The position numbers were made by a program, and so were the translations under genes. From positions 9,436-73,435 of the forward strand of contig CAAFUF010000058.1 in the NCBI GenBank assembly GCA_900766135.1: DNA of 64,000 bases. The letters run 5' to 3'. This document shows positions 24,572 through 33,665 of the stretch, piece after piece. How positions within the stretch are numbered: the first letter of the stretch is position 1; every line of letters starts with the position of its first letter. The notes beneath the pieces are model-generated. The model made no database searches. It had not been told where the DNA came from and saw only the letters and a list, made by a program, of their open reading frames with translations. Source of the stretch: Paenibacillaceae bacterium. GTDB lineage: Bacteria > Bacillota > Bacilli > Paenibacillales > Paenibacillaceae.

Positions 24572-26313
24572 ATCGCCACGCTCCTCCTGTTCGTTCCGGC
24601 GTAGGCCGGGAGGGATAAGATCACGCATGCTCCGCCGTCCTCCCGGTTGGAGAACGACACGGCCGCTTGACCGTTGTATAGGGATTCCAAACGCTGCAGC
24701 GTGTTCATGATTCCGATATGGGTCCCCGCCGATTGATCCAGGGGGTTCCCGTTATGCAAATCCTCCAGGATCTCCGGCGGGAATCCGGGTCCGGTGTCGG
24801 TGATCCGGATCGCGATGCGTTCTTCGCCATCTTCATTCCTCAGCCGCACCGCCACCTCGATTTGAACCTGCGAGACCCGGGATACCGCGTATTTAACCGC
24901 GTTCTCCACGAAGGTCTGCAAGACGAGCGGCGGGATTTCGACGTCTGCCAGGGGATCCTCCACCTCGATGCGGTAGGCCAGGGCATCGGGATACCGGTGT
25001 TCCTGGATATCGAGATAAATCCGCACATGCTCGATTTCGTCCCTCAGCTTCACGAAGTCGCCGTCGTTCTGGAAGATATACCGGAAATACTTCGAGGTGG
25101 ACAAGGCCATCTGCTCGATTTCCCGGTACAACTGCATTTGCGCCATGCTGTAGATATTCGTCAGGCAATTCAGGAAGAAATGCGGTTTGATCTGCAGCTT
25201 CATGTAATCCAGCTGGATGCGCTGCTTCTCCAACTCCCGTTCATACAAATCGATTTTGAATTTCTTGATCTGGCCGACCAGGTTCATGAATTGCTTGTTG
25301 GCCTTCTCCAGCTCGATGATTTTGCTGCTTTCGAATTCCAGCGACTCGCCTTCCTCCGTCCAAAACGCCAGGTTGTAGGAGAAGCTTTTGATCGGGCGCA
25401 GCACCGTGTTCCTGAAGTAAAGCAGGATGAATCCAAGGCTGCAGGAGATGATGACGGCCAGCAGGAGGATCAGGAGCTGGGCGATCATGATTTTTTCGAA
25501 GGCCCCGAACTGGATGACCAGCTTCACGTGAAAAGAGGCGTTCGTGAACTCCCCGTTGACCGTCGTTCCGGCGCGGAACAAATCCGGTAAGGAAGACGGC
25601 CGCGGAGCGGCGTCCAGCAGCTCGCCGTTGTTGGAGACCGGGGTGGTTACGGCTATGCCGCGATCGTCGATGAGGGAGACGAACCCGTCTTCGCCGAGAT
25701 TCAGTGCGCGCAGGGGGCGGATCAAGTTGTCCGCCGACACCAGACTGATCATGTAGCTGTCATGATAAGGCACGATATTCGTGATGTAATACTTGCCGTT
25801 AATTCGCACCGGCGTCCACTTGGAATAAATTTTCTCGTACACGTTCCGGTCCGCTTCCACGTTGGCGATAATTTGTTCCTTCAATTCCAGGTAATCCGCG
25901 TATGGAATGCTGATCGGCGCGCAGTTGAGGAAAAAATCCTGCTTCTTCAAATACACGAAAAAGTTGTATTCCTGCCCGTAGTTTTTCTGCAGCTCGTTAA
26001 AACGCTTGTGCAGGTTTTCATTCCCCTCGAAGAACTCCGCGCTGTTCATGGGGTTGTCGTTCATCGCCTTCAGGTTTTCGTCGTTCGCCAGCGTCCAGCC
26101 CGTATAGTGGTTGATATAGGCAAAATCGTGGTTGATCCGATGGATGTACAAGTCGGCAGTGTCCTGCAAATAACGCGTGGATTGTTGCTTGACGATCGAA
26201 ATCGCGGACATGCTGATGGCGAAGTCCAGGATCAGAACGACAAAGGAAATCAGAAACATGATATTGACGTAATAGCGGACCGGATACTGTTTGTTTTTCG
26301 TCGATTTGGCCAT
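24568..26313 (-). CDS. YesM-type sensor histidine kinase
   Basis: The 581-residue kinase has an N-terminal membrane helix (residues 17-38), an extracytoplasmic sensor region to about 270, a second helix (MIAQLLILLLAVIISCSLGF), a HAMP-like linker, the His_kinase domain with LKLQIKPHFFLNCLTNIYSMAQ holding the phospho-His, and a HATPase domain with VENAVKYAV and DTGPGFP. This is the YesM/LytS-like class. With the YesN-type regulator it should sense an extracellular carbohydrate and switch on the divergent transporter operon. The chosen start is the first Met of the frame. Confidence 0.92.
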   Translation of the reverse strand: MAKSTKNKQYPVRYYVNIMFLISFVVLILDFAISMSAISIVKQQSTRYLQDTADLYIHRINHDFAYINHYTGWTLANDENLKAMNDNPMNSAEFFEGNENLHKRFNELQKNYGQEYNFFVYLKKQDFFLNCAPISIPYADYLELKEQIIANVEADRNVYEKIYSKWTPVRINGKYYITNIVPYHDSYMISLVSADNLIRPLRALNLGEDGFVSLIDDRGIAVTTPVSNNGELLDAAPRPSSLPDLFRAGTTVNGEFTNASFHVKLVIQFGAFEKIMIAQLLILLLAVIISCSLGFILLYFRNTVLRPIKSFSYNLAFWTEEGESLEFESSKIIELEKANKQFMNLVGQIKKFKIDLYERELEKQRIQLDYMKLQIKPHFFLNCLTNIYSMAQMQLYREIEQMALSTSKYFRYIFQNDGDFVKLRDEIEHVRIYLDIQEHRYPDALAYRIEVEDPLADVEIPPLVLQTFVENAVKYAVSRVSQVQIEVAVRLRNEDGEERIAIRITDTGPGFPPEILEDLHNGNPLDQSAGTHIGIMNTLQRLESLYNGQAAVSFSNREDGGACVILSLPAYAGTNRRSVAI

Positions 26314-26669
26314 GGCTCGCTAGCGCCGCATCCTTTCCCGCGCGCATTCGTTCAACCGATCCAATGAATGCGCTTTTACAGTGTTTAACCCTATTATAAT
26401 TTCTTCCTTTAAAAAAAGAAGACGGAATCCGGCTTACCCCGCCGGAAAGTCCGGATAACGCCAGGAAAAGTCTGCTTACCGTCAGACGGCTGCCTCGGGA
26501 GTCGCCCATGAGGCTCCCCCGGGCTTCGGGACCCGGCGGAATAGTCCGCATTCCGCGCCCAAGTGGTCCGGTAAACGCGCAAGGCCCGAAGTTATACTTA
26601 AGACGTTGAAGCCGCCGGACAACTGGAAGGCGCGCCTCGGACGCAGACGATAGAGAAGGAGGGGATGTC
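26314..26669. promoter_or_regulatory. Divergent regulatory region with a candidate cre site
   Basis: No gene is seen between the kinase and permease genes. TGAATGCGCTTTTA (26365-26378) matches the catabolite-response consensus TGWAARCGYTWNCW at 12 of 14 positions. An ATTATAAT at 26393-26400 is self-complementary and could be a -10 on either strand. CcpA control and promoter use are inferred, and no clear -35 was found. Confidence 0.4.
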
Positions 26670-27593
26670 ATGAAATCCGGCGCATGGGGTTTTAGGCGGA
26701 CGTTCGGCCTAATCAAACGAAACCGGGGATTGTATTTGCTGCTGTTGCCCGCGGTGGTGTTGTCGCTGTTGTTCGCGTACAAACCGATGTACGGCGTGCT
26801 GATCGCGTTCAAGGATTACAGCCCGGCGCTGGGCATTGACGGCAGTCCATGGGTGGGGTTCAAGCACTTCGAGAAATTTTTCCATTCGTATCAGTTTTCG
26901 ACGACCATTAAGAACACCATCGTCATCAGCTTGTACAGCATCGCTACGTTTCCGATTCCGATCGTGTTGGCGTTGATGGTGAATCAGATGCGGGCGAACC
27001 GGTTCCGCCGATTTTTCCAAACGGTCTCGTACATGCCGCACTTTATTTCCACGGTCGTCATGGTCGGGTTGATGCTGATCTTGCTCTCCCCGAGCACGGG
27101 CCTGGTCGGCAATTTGTACAAACTGTTCGGCGGGGATGCGCCCGATTTAATCGGCTCGGCCGGATGGTTTAGCAGCATCTACGTCTGGTCGGACGTGTGG
27201 CAGCACGTCGGATGGGACAGCATCATCTACATTGCCGCGTTGTCCACGGTCGATCCCAGCTTGTATGAAGCGGCTACGGTCGATGGGGCCAGCCGCTGGC
27301 ATAAGATTCGCTACATCGATATTCCGATGCTGATGCCGACGGCGATCACGCTGCTTATTTTGCGGGTCGGCGGGTTGCTGGGGGTCGGATTCGAGAAGGT
27401 CTACCTGATGCAAAACGACCTGAACATTACCGCGAGCGAAATTTTGTCCACGTACATTTACAAAATCGGCCTGCTGAGCAGCCAGTACAGCTTCTCTTCG
27501 GCCGTCAACCTGTTCAACACCGTCATTAACTTCCTGCTGCTGATTCTCGTCAACCAGATTTCGAAAAAATACAGCGAGAACAGTCTATGGTAG
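26670..27593 (+). CDS. Carbohydrate ABC transporter permease, LplB family
   Basis: The 307-residue membrane protein has six predicted helices. It begins NRGLYLLLLPAVVLSLLFAYKPMYGVLIAFKDYSP, typical of LplB-type permeases of the CUT1 class. The EAA-like coupling loop YEAATVDGASRWHKIRYIDIPML is present. It forms the channel with the next permease for an oligosaccharide or polysaccharide fragment. The AAGGAGGGG ribosome binding site favours 26670 over the ATG at 26665. No ATPase gene is in the cluster, so a shared MsmX-like ATPase elsewhere is inferred. Confidence 0.92.
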   Translation: MKSGAWGFRRTFGLIKRNRGLYLLLLPAVVLSLLFAYKPMYGVLIAFKDYSPALGIDGSPWVGFKHFEKFFHSYQFSTTIKNTIVISLYSIATFPIPIVLALMVNQMRANRFRRFFQTVSYMPHFISTVVMVGLMLILLSPSTGLVGNLYKLFGGDAPDLIGSAGWFSSIYVWSDVWQHVGWDSIIYIAALSTVDPSLYEAATVDGASRWHKIRYIDIPMLMPTAITLLILRVGGLLGVGFEKVYLMQNDLNITASEILSTYIYKIGLLSSQYSFSSAVNLFNTVINFLLLILVNQISKKYSENSLW

Positions 27594-27612
27594 AGGAAAG
27601 GAGGAGATGGAG

Positions 27613-28533
27613 ATGGACACAGCCAATCCGGTAGCGAGCGTTGCCGCGCAGCCGATCAACAACCGCTCGTCCGACAAAGTAATGGAAGTGCTGCTTTATG
27701 TTTTTGCCGTCTTGTTTCTGATCGTCTTGCTGTATCCGCTTTATTTTATCGTCATCGCTTCTTTCAGCGATCCGTCGGCGGTCGCGAACGGGCAGGTGTG
27801 GTTCGTTCCCAAGGGGTTTACCCTGGACGGGTACAAGGAACTGTTCAAGCACGAAAACATTTGGATCGGGTACCGAAACACGATATTGTATACGGTAGTG
27901 GGCACGGCCATCGGCCTGGTCGTCAACGTGTCGGCGGCCTACGCGCTGTCGCGGAGGGATCTCGTCGGACGGAAGTTCCTTTCCTTGTTCTTCATCTTCA
28001 CGATGTTTTTCAGCGGCGGACTCATCCCGACCTTTTTGACGATCCGGGATTTCCATCTGTACGATACGTTCCTGGTTATGGTGTTACCGTTTTCCGTGAT
28101 CGTGTACGATATCATTGTCGCCCGAACGTTTTTTCAATCGAGCATTCCCGAGGATCTGTGGGAGGCGGCGCAAATCGACGGCTGCGGCAACCTCCGTTAT
28201 TTCGCCCAAATCGTGCTGCCGCTGTCCAAGGCGATCATCGCGGTGCTGGGGCTTTGGATCGCCGTCGGATACTGGAATTCTTATTTCAACGCTTTGATCT
28301 ATTTGAAAAATCCGGACCTGCATCCCCTGCAGCTCGTGCTGCGCAACATCCTGATCACGAACCAGATGCAGTCGGGCATGGGGACCGGCGAAGCGGCGCA
28401 AATCGCGCTCCGGCTCGCCAACCTGATGCGGTACTCCGTCATCATTATCGCGACCGTTCCGATCATGTGCGTTTATCCCTTCCTGCAAAAATACTTCAAT
28501 CAGGGGGTGATGATCGGCGCGGTAAAGAGCTAA
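27613..28533 (+). CDS. Carbohydrate ABC transporter permease, YtcP family
   Basis: The 306-residue membrane protein has the CUT1 second-permease layout. It includes YPLYFIVIASFSDP, the region around YALSRRDLVGRKFLS, the coupling loop EDLWEAAQIDGCGNLRYFAQIVLPLSKAI, and the terminal FLQKYFNQGVMIGAVKS typical of YtcP. It pairs with the LplB-type permease 19 bases upstream. The start is set at 27613 because AAAGGAGGAG directly abuts the ATG at 27607. Confidence 0.92.
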   Translation: MDTANPVASVAAQPINNRSSDKVMEVLLYVFAVLFLIVLLYPLYFIVIASFSDPSAVANGQVWFVPKGFTLDGYKELFKHENIWIGYRNTILYTVVGTAIGLVVNVSAAYALSRRDLVGRKFLSLFFIFTMFFSGGLIPTFLTIRDFHLYDTFLVMVLPFSVIVYDIIVARTFFQSSIPEDLWEAAQIDGCGNLRYFAQIVLPLSKAIIAVLGLWIAVGYWNSYFNALIYLKNPDLHPLQLVLRNILITNQMQSGMGTGEAAQIALRLANLMRYSVIIIATVPIMCVYPFLQKYFNQGVMIGAVKS

Positions 28534-28580
28534 TCCGTTACGCATAAGCAGGGCAAAATCCATGAATGGGGGATCTTTCG

Positions 28581-30203
28581 ATGAGCAAACAAGCCGGCAA
28601 ATTCGCGGCGAAAAAATGGACGGCGCTGGTACTCGCAGGCGCGCTTGCCTTTGGGCTGGCGGGCTGCGGCGGGGGCGATTCTTCCGCGGGTTCGGGGAAC
28701 TCGGCGCCAAGCGAAACGAGCAATTTCAATAAAGAAGGTCTGCCGATCGTGAACGAACCGGTGACCCTCAAAGTGCTGACCATGCGCTGGGGGAACATGG
28801 GCGATACGTTCACCCAAAACCAATGGTTAAAGGATTTGGAGACGAACACGAACGTGAAGATCGAATGGCAGGTCGTGTCCTCGAACGACTGGGGCGAGCA
28901 GAAATCGATCATGCTGGCCAGCGGCACGCTGCCGGACATCATCCTGGGCGACCAGACCTTTTCCGATTCCGATATCGTCAATAACCTGAGTTATTTCCGT
29001 CCGCTGGACGATTACATCGATCCATACATGCCGAACCTCAAAGCCGCCATGGCCGAGACGCCGGAGCTGAAGAAGATCAGCACGTTCCCGGACGGCAAAA
29101 TCTACTCCTTGCCAACCCGGCTGCCGTCGCGACCGAAAACGAAAAACCAGCCGGTCATCAACAAAGCATGGCTCGACCAATTGGGGCTCCAAGTACCGGA
29201 TACGATCGACGATCTTTACAACGTGTTGAAAGCGTTTAAGGAGCAGGATCCGAACGGCAACGGGAAAGCGGACGAAATTCCGTATACCGAAACCGGACTG
29301 GCGCCGGATTTCCTGAATCCGTTTGGCATTACCGACATCAACGCCAATAACATGCTGGTGAAAGACGGAAAACCGGTATACTATCCAATCAGCGAAGAGT
29401 ACAAGGAAGGCTTGAAATTCGCCAACAAGCTGTATGCGGAAGGCCTGATCGACAAAGAGCTGTTCACCCAGGATGCGACGATGACATCGGCGAAACAGCA
29501 AAACGCGGATGACCCGATCGTCGGGTTCACGAACCAATGGACGCCGGATGCGGTGTTTGGCAAGTGGAGCGACCAGTATGCCGCCATTCCGCCGATCGCC
29601 GGTCCCGACGGGAAGCGCTACAATCCCGGGAATCCGAACGGCATGAGCTTTAACCGCAACGAGCTGTTGATTACGACGTCCTGCAAATATCCGGAAGTGG
29701 CCGCCCGCTGGGCCGACCAGTTCTATACCAACGAAGCGAGCATCCAGAACTTCTGGGGTGCCATCGGCACGGTCATCCAGAAGAACGACGACGGCACCTA
29801 CACCTTGATGGATCCGCCGGCCGGCACCAGTGCGGACGCTTGGTACTGGGAGCAATCGCTGCGGGACTTCGGACCGAAATACGTCAGCCCTTCTTTTGAG
29901 AAAAACATCGTGCTTAACCCGAAAGCCGGCGACGGCTTGAAGCTGGAGATCGACAAAATGGGCAGCGAATACGTAACCACGCCATTCCCGAATGTGATGT
30001 ACACGGCCGAGGAGTTCCAGGAGCTCCCGACCTTGACGACGGACATCGACACCTATGTGGCAACGATGCGTGCCCAGTGGGTAACGAAAGGCGGCATCGA
30101 CGAAGGCTGGGATGCCTACGTGAAGAAGCTGAACGACATGGGCCTGGAGAAGCTGATGAAAATTCGCACCGACGCCTACGACCGTTATATGAGCGTGAAA
30201 TGA
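28581..30203 (+). CDS. Extracellular solute-binding lipoprotein, LipO family
   Basis: The 540-residue lipoprotein has a signal peptide with lipobox LAGCGGGDS at about residue 24, followed by a Ser/Gly-rich linker and a family 1 binding-protein fold. It shows the LipO-type marks MLASGTLPDIILGD, a DPNGNGKADEIPYT calcium-loop-like segment and a long C-terminal helical region. It catches a carbohydrate for the two permeases upstream. The GGGGGAT ribosome binding site supports 28581. A perfect 11-bp terminator follows, closing the importer operon. The substrate is unknown; aldouronate or pectin fragments are common for this family. Confidence 0.92.
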   Translation: MSKQAGKFAAKKWTALVLAGALAFGLAGCGGGDSSAGSGNSAPSETSNFNKEGLPIVNEPVTLKVLTMRWGNMGDTFTQNQWLKDLETNTNVKIEWQVVSSNDWGEQKSIMLASGTLPDIILGDQTFSDSDIVNNLSYFRPLDDYIDPYMPNLKAAMAETPELKKISTFPDGKIYSLPTRLPSRPKTKNQPVINKAWLDQLGLQVPDTIDDLYNVLKAFKEQDPNGNGKADEIPYTETGLAPDFLNPFGITDINANNMLVKDGKPVYYPISEEYKEGLKFANKLYAEGLIDKELFTQDATMTSAKQQNADDPIVGFTNQWTPDAVFGKWSDQYAAIPPIAGPDGKRYNPGNPNGMSFNRNELLITTSCKYPEVAARWADQFYTNEASIQNFWGAIGTVIQKNDDGTYTLMDPPAGTSADAWYWEQSLRDFGPKYVSPSFEKNIVLNPKAGDGLKLEIDKMGSEYVTTPFPNVMYTAEEFQELPTLTTDIDTYVATMRAQWVTKGGIDEGWDAYVKKLNDMGLEKLMKIRTDAYDRYMSVK

Positions 30204-30224
30204 ACCGAATGGATAACCGCGGAT

Positions 30225-30258
30225 ACCGCCCTGCAAACGAAATTGCAGGGCGGTTTTT
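30225..30258 (+). terminator. Terminator of the sugar importer operon
   Basis: ACCGCCCTGCA pairs perfectly with TGCAGGGCGGT around an 8-base loop and is followed by TTTTTG. Confidence 0.92.
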
Positions 30259-30358
30259 GTTTCCCGGCCGCATCACCGGGCCTGATGCAGGTATGGATGC
30301 ACGCGGCGGAGAATAAACCGTATATGTGCTGATGCCATAAGGAGAAGGAGGAACCCCA

Positions 30359-30430
30359 ATGAGCGAAAAGCGGATCAACAAATCGGGCAATCCCGTAACA
30401 CACCCGATTCGGGTGTGTTCTTTTTCGTGA
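30359..30430 (+). other. 23-codon ORF with strong ribosome binding site, overlapping a terminator
   Basis: AAGGAGAAGGAGGAA lies ideally before this ATG. The peptide starts MSEKRINKSGNPVTH, and its last ten or so codons form a perfect terminator hairpin (30397-30419). It could be a leader peptide controlling read-through, a gene cut short by a new terminator, or chance. No promoter was assigned. Nothing else is evident from 30431 to the gene at 30573. Confidence 0.35.
30397..30425 (+). terminator. Terminator hairpin inside the 23-codon ORF
   Basis: AACACACCCG pairs perfectly with CGGGTGTGTT around a 3-base loop, followed by CTTTTT. Confidence 0.85.
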
Positions 30431-30572
30431 ATGGCAGGTATCGGCCAAACTATCGCGAAGTAGGATGGGAGAAGACATTTACAAACTTAGCTATAACGGG
30501 CGGAAATTAGTTTACATAGAGCGGTTGTGGAGATCAGATCCGCTCCGATCCTAACCCTGGGAGGGATTATCG

Positions 30573-31271
30573 ATGCAGTTGGCGGAAAGAAAGCTGTGGA
30601 ATGCCAATCATCAGCGGTTGACCGCTCTTTTGCAGAATCCAAAAAGGCATGAGCAAGCGGTGGAATTGTTTCTTAACCAGCATGCCTGGTTGTACGTCTC
30701 AAAGATGGCGGACGCGGGTCCGTCGAACGAGTTGAACACGCTGGAGGACGAATTGCTGGATGGGATAAAGGAGGAGACGCTTCGTCAGTATCCCGTGAAG
30801 GCACCTGACACGAAAAACTCGATCGTCTGGCATTTATGGCATATCGCCCGCATTGAGGACATGACGATGAACGTGTTGATCGGGGGGCGTGAGCAGGTTT
30901 TCGCGGAAGGGGATTGGCTTCCCAAGCTGGGAATTGCTTGCACCCATACGGGAAACGGCATGACGGAGGACGAAGCGGCCGAGCTGAGCGCCGGGATCGA
31001 CATGGATGCCTTGCTGGACTATCGGATCGAAGTGGGCAGGCGTACCCGGGAGATCGTCCGCAGGATGGAGCCCGCGGAAATGAAGCGCAAGGTGTCGGCG
31101 GCGGGAATCGAAAGGCTCCGTGCCCAACACGCGGTGAAGCCGGAAGCCGGATGGCTGTTAGAATACTGGGGCAAGAAAACGTTGGCCGGGTTGATTCTGA
31201 TGCCCGCGACCCGGCACAACTTCCTGCACTTGAACAAGGCGATTCGCATCAAGCAACGGCTGCAAAAGTAA
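30573..31271 (+). CDS. DinB-superfamily protein
   Basis: The 232-residue protein is longer than most DinB members. The four-helix pattern has a first His-bearing helix SIVWHLWHIARIEDMTMN and a last one with ATRHNFLHLNKAIRIKQ. The WHLxHIxRIED block is characteristic of a DinB_2-like subgroup. The substrate is unknown. A GGGAGGG ribosome binding site precedes it and the methyltransferase gene follows 16 bases later, starting a five-gene run of small enzymes transcribed together. Confidence 0.8.
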   Translation: MQLAERKLWNANHQRLTALLQNPKRHEQAVELFLNQHAWLYVSKMADAGPSNELNTLEDELLDGIKEETLRQYPVKAPDTKNSIVWHLWHIARIEDMTMNVLIGGREQVFAEGDWLPKLGIACTHTGNGMTEDEAAELSAGIDMDALLDYRIEVGRRTREIVRRMEPAEMKRKVSAAGIERLRAQHAVKPEAGWLLEYWGKKTLAGLILMPATRHNFLHLNKAIRIKQRLQK

Positions 31272-31287
31272 GTTAAGGGGGGATTGG

Positions 31288-31911
31288 GTGGATAAGCAGA
31301 AGTTGGTTCGTATCTTTGACAAGCAGGCGAATCAATATGATCGCCGTACGGAAAATCCGGCCCAAAGCCGGTGGCGTCAGCAACTGCTGAGCCATGCCCG
31401 GGGCCATGTTCTGGAGCTCGCTGTCGGGGCGGGGGCGAACTTTCCTTATTATCCGTTAGGCGTGCAGGTCACGGCGGTCGATTTCAGTCCGGCCATGCTG
31501 GAGAAAGCTCAGCGCAGGGCAACACACTTGCATGTGAACGCGGAATTCGTCTGCACGGACATGGAAGATGCGGATTTTGCCGATCATTCGTTTGATACGG
31601 TGGTTTCCACGCTTTCGTTCTGCAGCTATGAGCGGCCGCTGGAGCTGATGAGGAAACTTCGCCGCTGGTGCAAGCCGGAGGGTGAAATTCTGCTGCTGGA
31701 GCATGGGATCAGTTCCCGTCGGCTGGTCGCCGCACTGCAAAAATCGCTGGATCCCCTGTTATACCGGGCCTATGGCTGTCATCATACGCGGGATATCCGG
31801 CAATTGGCCGAACAGGCTGGACTCCACGTCCTCGCGGCAGAAAGCTACTGGTTGGATATGGTCCAATGGCTTCGGGCGAGACCCGGAAGTATACAGGAGG
31901 CAAGGCCATGA
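31288..31911 (+). CDS. Class I SAM-dependent methyltransferase
   Basis: The 207-residue protein carries motif I HVLELAVGAGANFPYYP (SAM-binding glycine loop), the acidic post-motif VTAVDFSPAMLEKAQ, FVCTDMEDADF and motif III-like STLSFCSY. The layout resembles the UbiE/PmtA-like small-molecule methyltransferases, including phosphatidylethanolamine N-methyltransferase homologues. The exact substrate cannot be assigned. It starts at a GTG with AAGGGGGG upstream. The stop overlaps the next gene by 4 bases. Confidence 0.87.
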   Translation: MDKQKLVRIFDKQANQYDRRTENPAQSRWRQQLLSHARGHVLELAVGAGANFPYYPLGVQVTAVDFSPAMLEKAQRRATHLHVNAEFVCTDMEDADFADHSFDTVVSTLSFCSYERPLELMRKLRRWCKPEGEILLLEHGISSRRLVAALQKSLDPLLYRAYGCHHTRDIRQLAEQAGLHVLAAESYWLDMVQWLRARPGSIQEARP

Positions 31912-32486
31912 CCATCGACTTCTTCGACCTCACCTATTTGCACAAAGGCAATGAGCGTCAGCGTCAGGCTTACGAGGCACTAACGGAGCTGCAGATTGCC
32001 GACAGGCTGGCTTCCTATCATCCGGTTTTGGCCGGAACGATTCCGCTGGAGATCGATTTGCCCGAAAGCGATTTGGACCTTATCTGCGAGGTGTATGATG
32101 CCATGCGGTTTGAACAGGAGCTGCAGCTCCATTTCGGGGCATGCCGGGATTACGCCTGCTCCAGCAAAATCGTCGGCGGCCTCCTGCGTACGGTTGCGAA
32201 CTTTACGCATCGCGGCTTGGCGTTCGAGGTGTTTGGCCAGCCCAAGCCGGTGACGGCGCAAAACGCCTATAGGCATATGGTGATAGAGCACCGGATGCTG
32301 GAGATGGGAGGGGCCGGAACCCGCGACGCCATCCGTAGGCTAAAGGCAGAGGGGCTGAAGACGGAACCGGCTTTCGGCGAGTTTTTTCGGATAGACGGTG
32401 ACCCCTATGAGGCGCTGCTGGCCATGTACGACTGGGAGGATGCGCGGTTGCGCCAGTTTATTGAAGAAAGGATCGGAACGGAATGA
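31908..32486 (+). CDS. DUF4269-family protein
   Basis: The 192-residue protein shows the family pattern LADRLASY.P.LAGTIPLEIDLPESDLDLICEV, which resembles a nucleotidyltransferase-like GT...DLpeSDLDii strand with paired Asp residues. It then has YRHMVIEHRML and GLKTEPAFGEFF. Members are of unknown function; the DxD-like core suggests a degenerate nucleotidyltransferase fold, by inference. It is coupled to both neighbours by 4-base ATGA overlaps, so it is part of the same transcription unit. Confidence 0.8.
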   Translation: MTIDFFDLTYLHKGNERQRQAYEALTELQIADRLASYHPVLAGTIPLEIDLPESDLDLICEVYDAMRFEQELQLHFGACRDYACSSKIVGGLLRTVANFTHRGLAFEVFGQPKPVTAQNAYRHMVIEHRMLEMGGAGTRDAIRRLKAEGLKTEPAFGEFFRIDGDPYEALLAMYDWEDARLRQFIEERIGTE

Positions 32487-32818
32487 TCAGCAAACAGAAC
32501 GCGGAGCATTATGTTTGGGGCGGAAATTGCGATGGCTGGCGGTTGGTGGATCGCGAGGAATGCAGCATCATTCATGAGAAAATGCCCCCGGGTAGCCAGG
32601 AAGTCCGGCATTTTCACGAGAAGGCGGAGCAGTTTTTCTTCGTCTTGTCCGGCTGCCTGCATATCGAACTGGACGGGACCGGGCACGAGCTTCATTCGCA
32701 TGAAGGGATCGAGATCCCGCCGAATATTCCGCACCAGGCTATGAACCGATCCAACGAAGCGGTGGAGTTTCTTGTCATATCCCGCCCGAATACGCGGGGG
32801 GACCGGGTGTTGGCTTGA
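32483..32818 (+). CDS. Cupin-domain protein
   Basis: The 111-residue single cupin barrel has motif 1 EVRHFHEKAEQFFFVLSG (two His and a Glu metal set, G.....H.H....E) and motif 2 GIEIPPNIPHQAMNRS with the last His. Small cupins bind metal and act as isomerases, dioxygenases or sensors; the role here is unknown. It is preceded by the DUF4269 gene with an ATGA overlap and followed 45 bases later by the nucleotidyltransferase gene. Confidence 0.87.
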   Translation: MISKQNAEHYVWGGNCDGWRLVDREECSIIHEKMPPGSQEVRHFHEKAEQFFFVLSGCLHIELDGTGHELHSHEGIEIPPNIPHQAMNRSNEAVEFLVISRPNTRGDRVLA

Positions 32819-32863
32819 ATGGATGCACCCGGCGTTTTTTATCCAAGGAAGGGGAGAAGGGAA

Positions 32864-33649
32864 ATGTACGCACATCATGCCGAGTCGATCGAGAAACTAA
32901 AGGCCAAGCTGGCGGCCCGGGAGGACATTTTGGCCTTGCTGGTTTCCGGTTCGATCGCCCACGGATTCGCGAAACCGTCCTCGGATGTAGACGTGATGAT
33001 CGTGGTGTCCGAGGAGGATTATGCCCGGCGAGTAAGCACGGGGGAGACGACGTATTGGGAAAAAGAATCGACGGACTATGAGTCCGGTTACGTGGACGGG
33101 AAATATATCTCTTGCGGGTTTATGAAGCAGGTGGCCGAGAAAGGGAGCGAGCCGGCCCGTTTTGCGTTCGAAGGGGCGATCCTCGTTTATTCGAACATCG
33201 CAGGGTTGGAGGAACTGCTGGCGAATATCGTTCGGTATCCGGCAGAACGAAAGCAGGAGAATATCGCCCGTTTCCTGGCCCAGCTCGAAGCGTGGAAATG
33301 GTATTCCGCCGAAGCCTTCAAGCACGACAACCTTTATTTGCTGCGGCATGCCGTCAATAACCTGGCACTGTTCGGCGGAAGGCTGATTTTGGCGCATAAT
33401 GAAATGCTGTATCCTTACCACAAATGGTTTCTTGACGTATTGGAAAAAGCGCCGCATCGGCCCGAAGGCTTCCTGCATTTGATCGAACGAATGCTGCAAG
33501 AGCCAACGGCCGAGCATATCGAAGCGTTTTACCAGTCGGTCCGCACGTTCGCCGATTGGGGCGAGGATGGACGAAGCTGGCCGTCGCGTTTCATGGAGGA
33601 CAGCGAATTGAACTGGCTGAACGGCTTTACGCCGGTGGGAGATATTTAA
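32864..33649 (+). CDS. Nucleotidyltransferase-domain protein
   Basis: The 261-residue protein has the pol-beta-type nucleotidyltransferase signature LLVSGSIAHGFAKPSSDVDVMI, with the GS motif followed by D-x-D metal ligands at about residues 40-42. The rest is helical, similar to the C-terminal bundle of kanamycin- or lincosamide-type transferases, so antibiotic or small-molecule nucleotidylation is possible but unproven. The start is set at 32864 by GGGGAGAAGGGAAA. The frame reads further upstream to 32819 but without a ribosome binding site. Confidence 0.82.
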   Translation: MYAHHAESIEKLKAKLAAREDILALLVSGSIAHGFAKPSSDVDVMIVVSEEDYARRVSTGETTYWEKESTDYESGYVDGKYISCGFMKQVAEKGSEPARFAFEGAILVYSNIAGLEELLANIVRYPAERKQENIARFLAQLEAWKWYSAEAFKHDNLYLLRHAVNNLALFGGRLILAHNEMLYPYHKWFLDVLEKAPHRPEGFLHLIERMLQEPTAEHIEAFYQSVRTFADWGEDGRSWPSRFMEDSELNWLNGFTPVGDI

Positions 33650-33665
33650 CGGTACGGCGGCTTGC

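Noticed and set aside
24718..25590. 290-residue plus-strand frame opposite the YesM-type kinase
   Set aside because: Antisense to a well-supported kinase with His, Asp and Leu repeats typical of a shadow frame.
28827..30236. 469-residue open frame on the minus strand opposite the LipO-type gene
   Set aside because: It is antisense to a strongly supported lipoprotein gene and is rich in Arg, Val and Phe, as expected from a GC-rich shadow frame. No ribosome binding site or family motif was seen.
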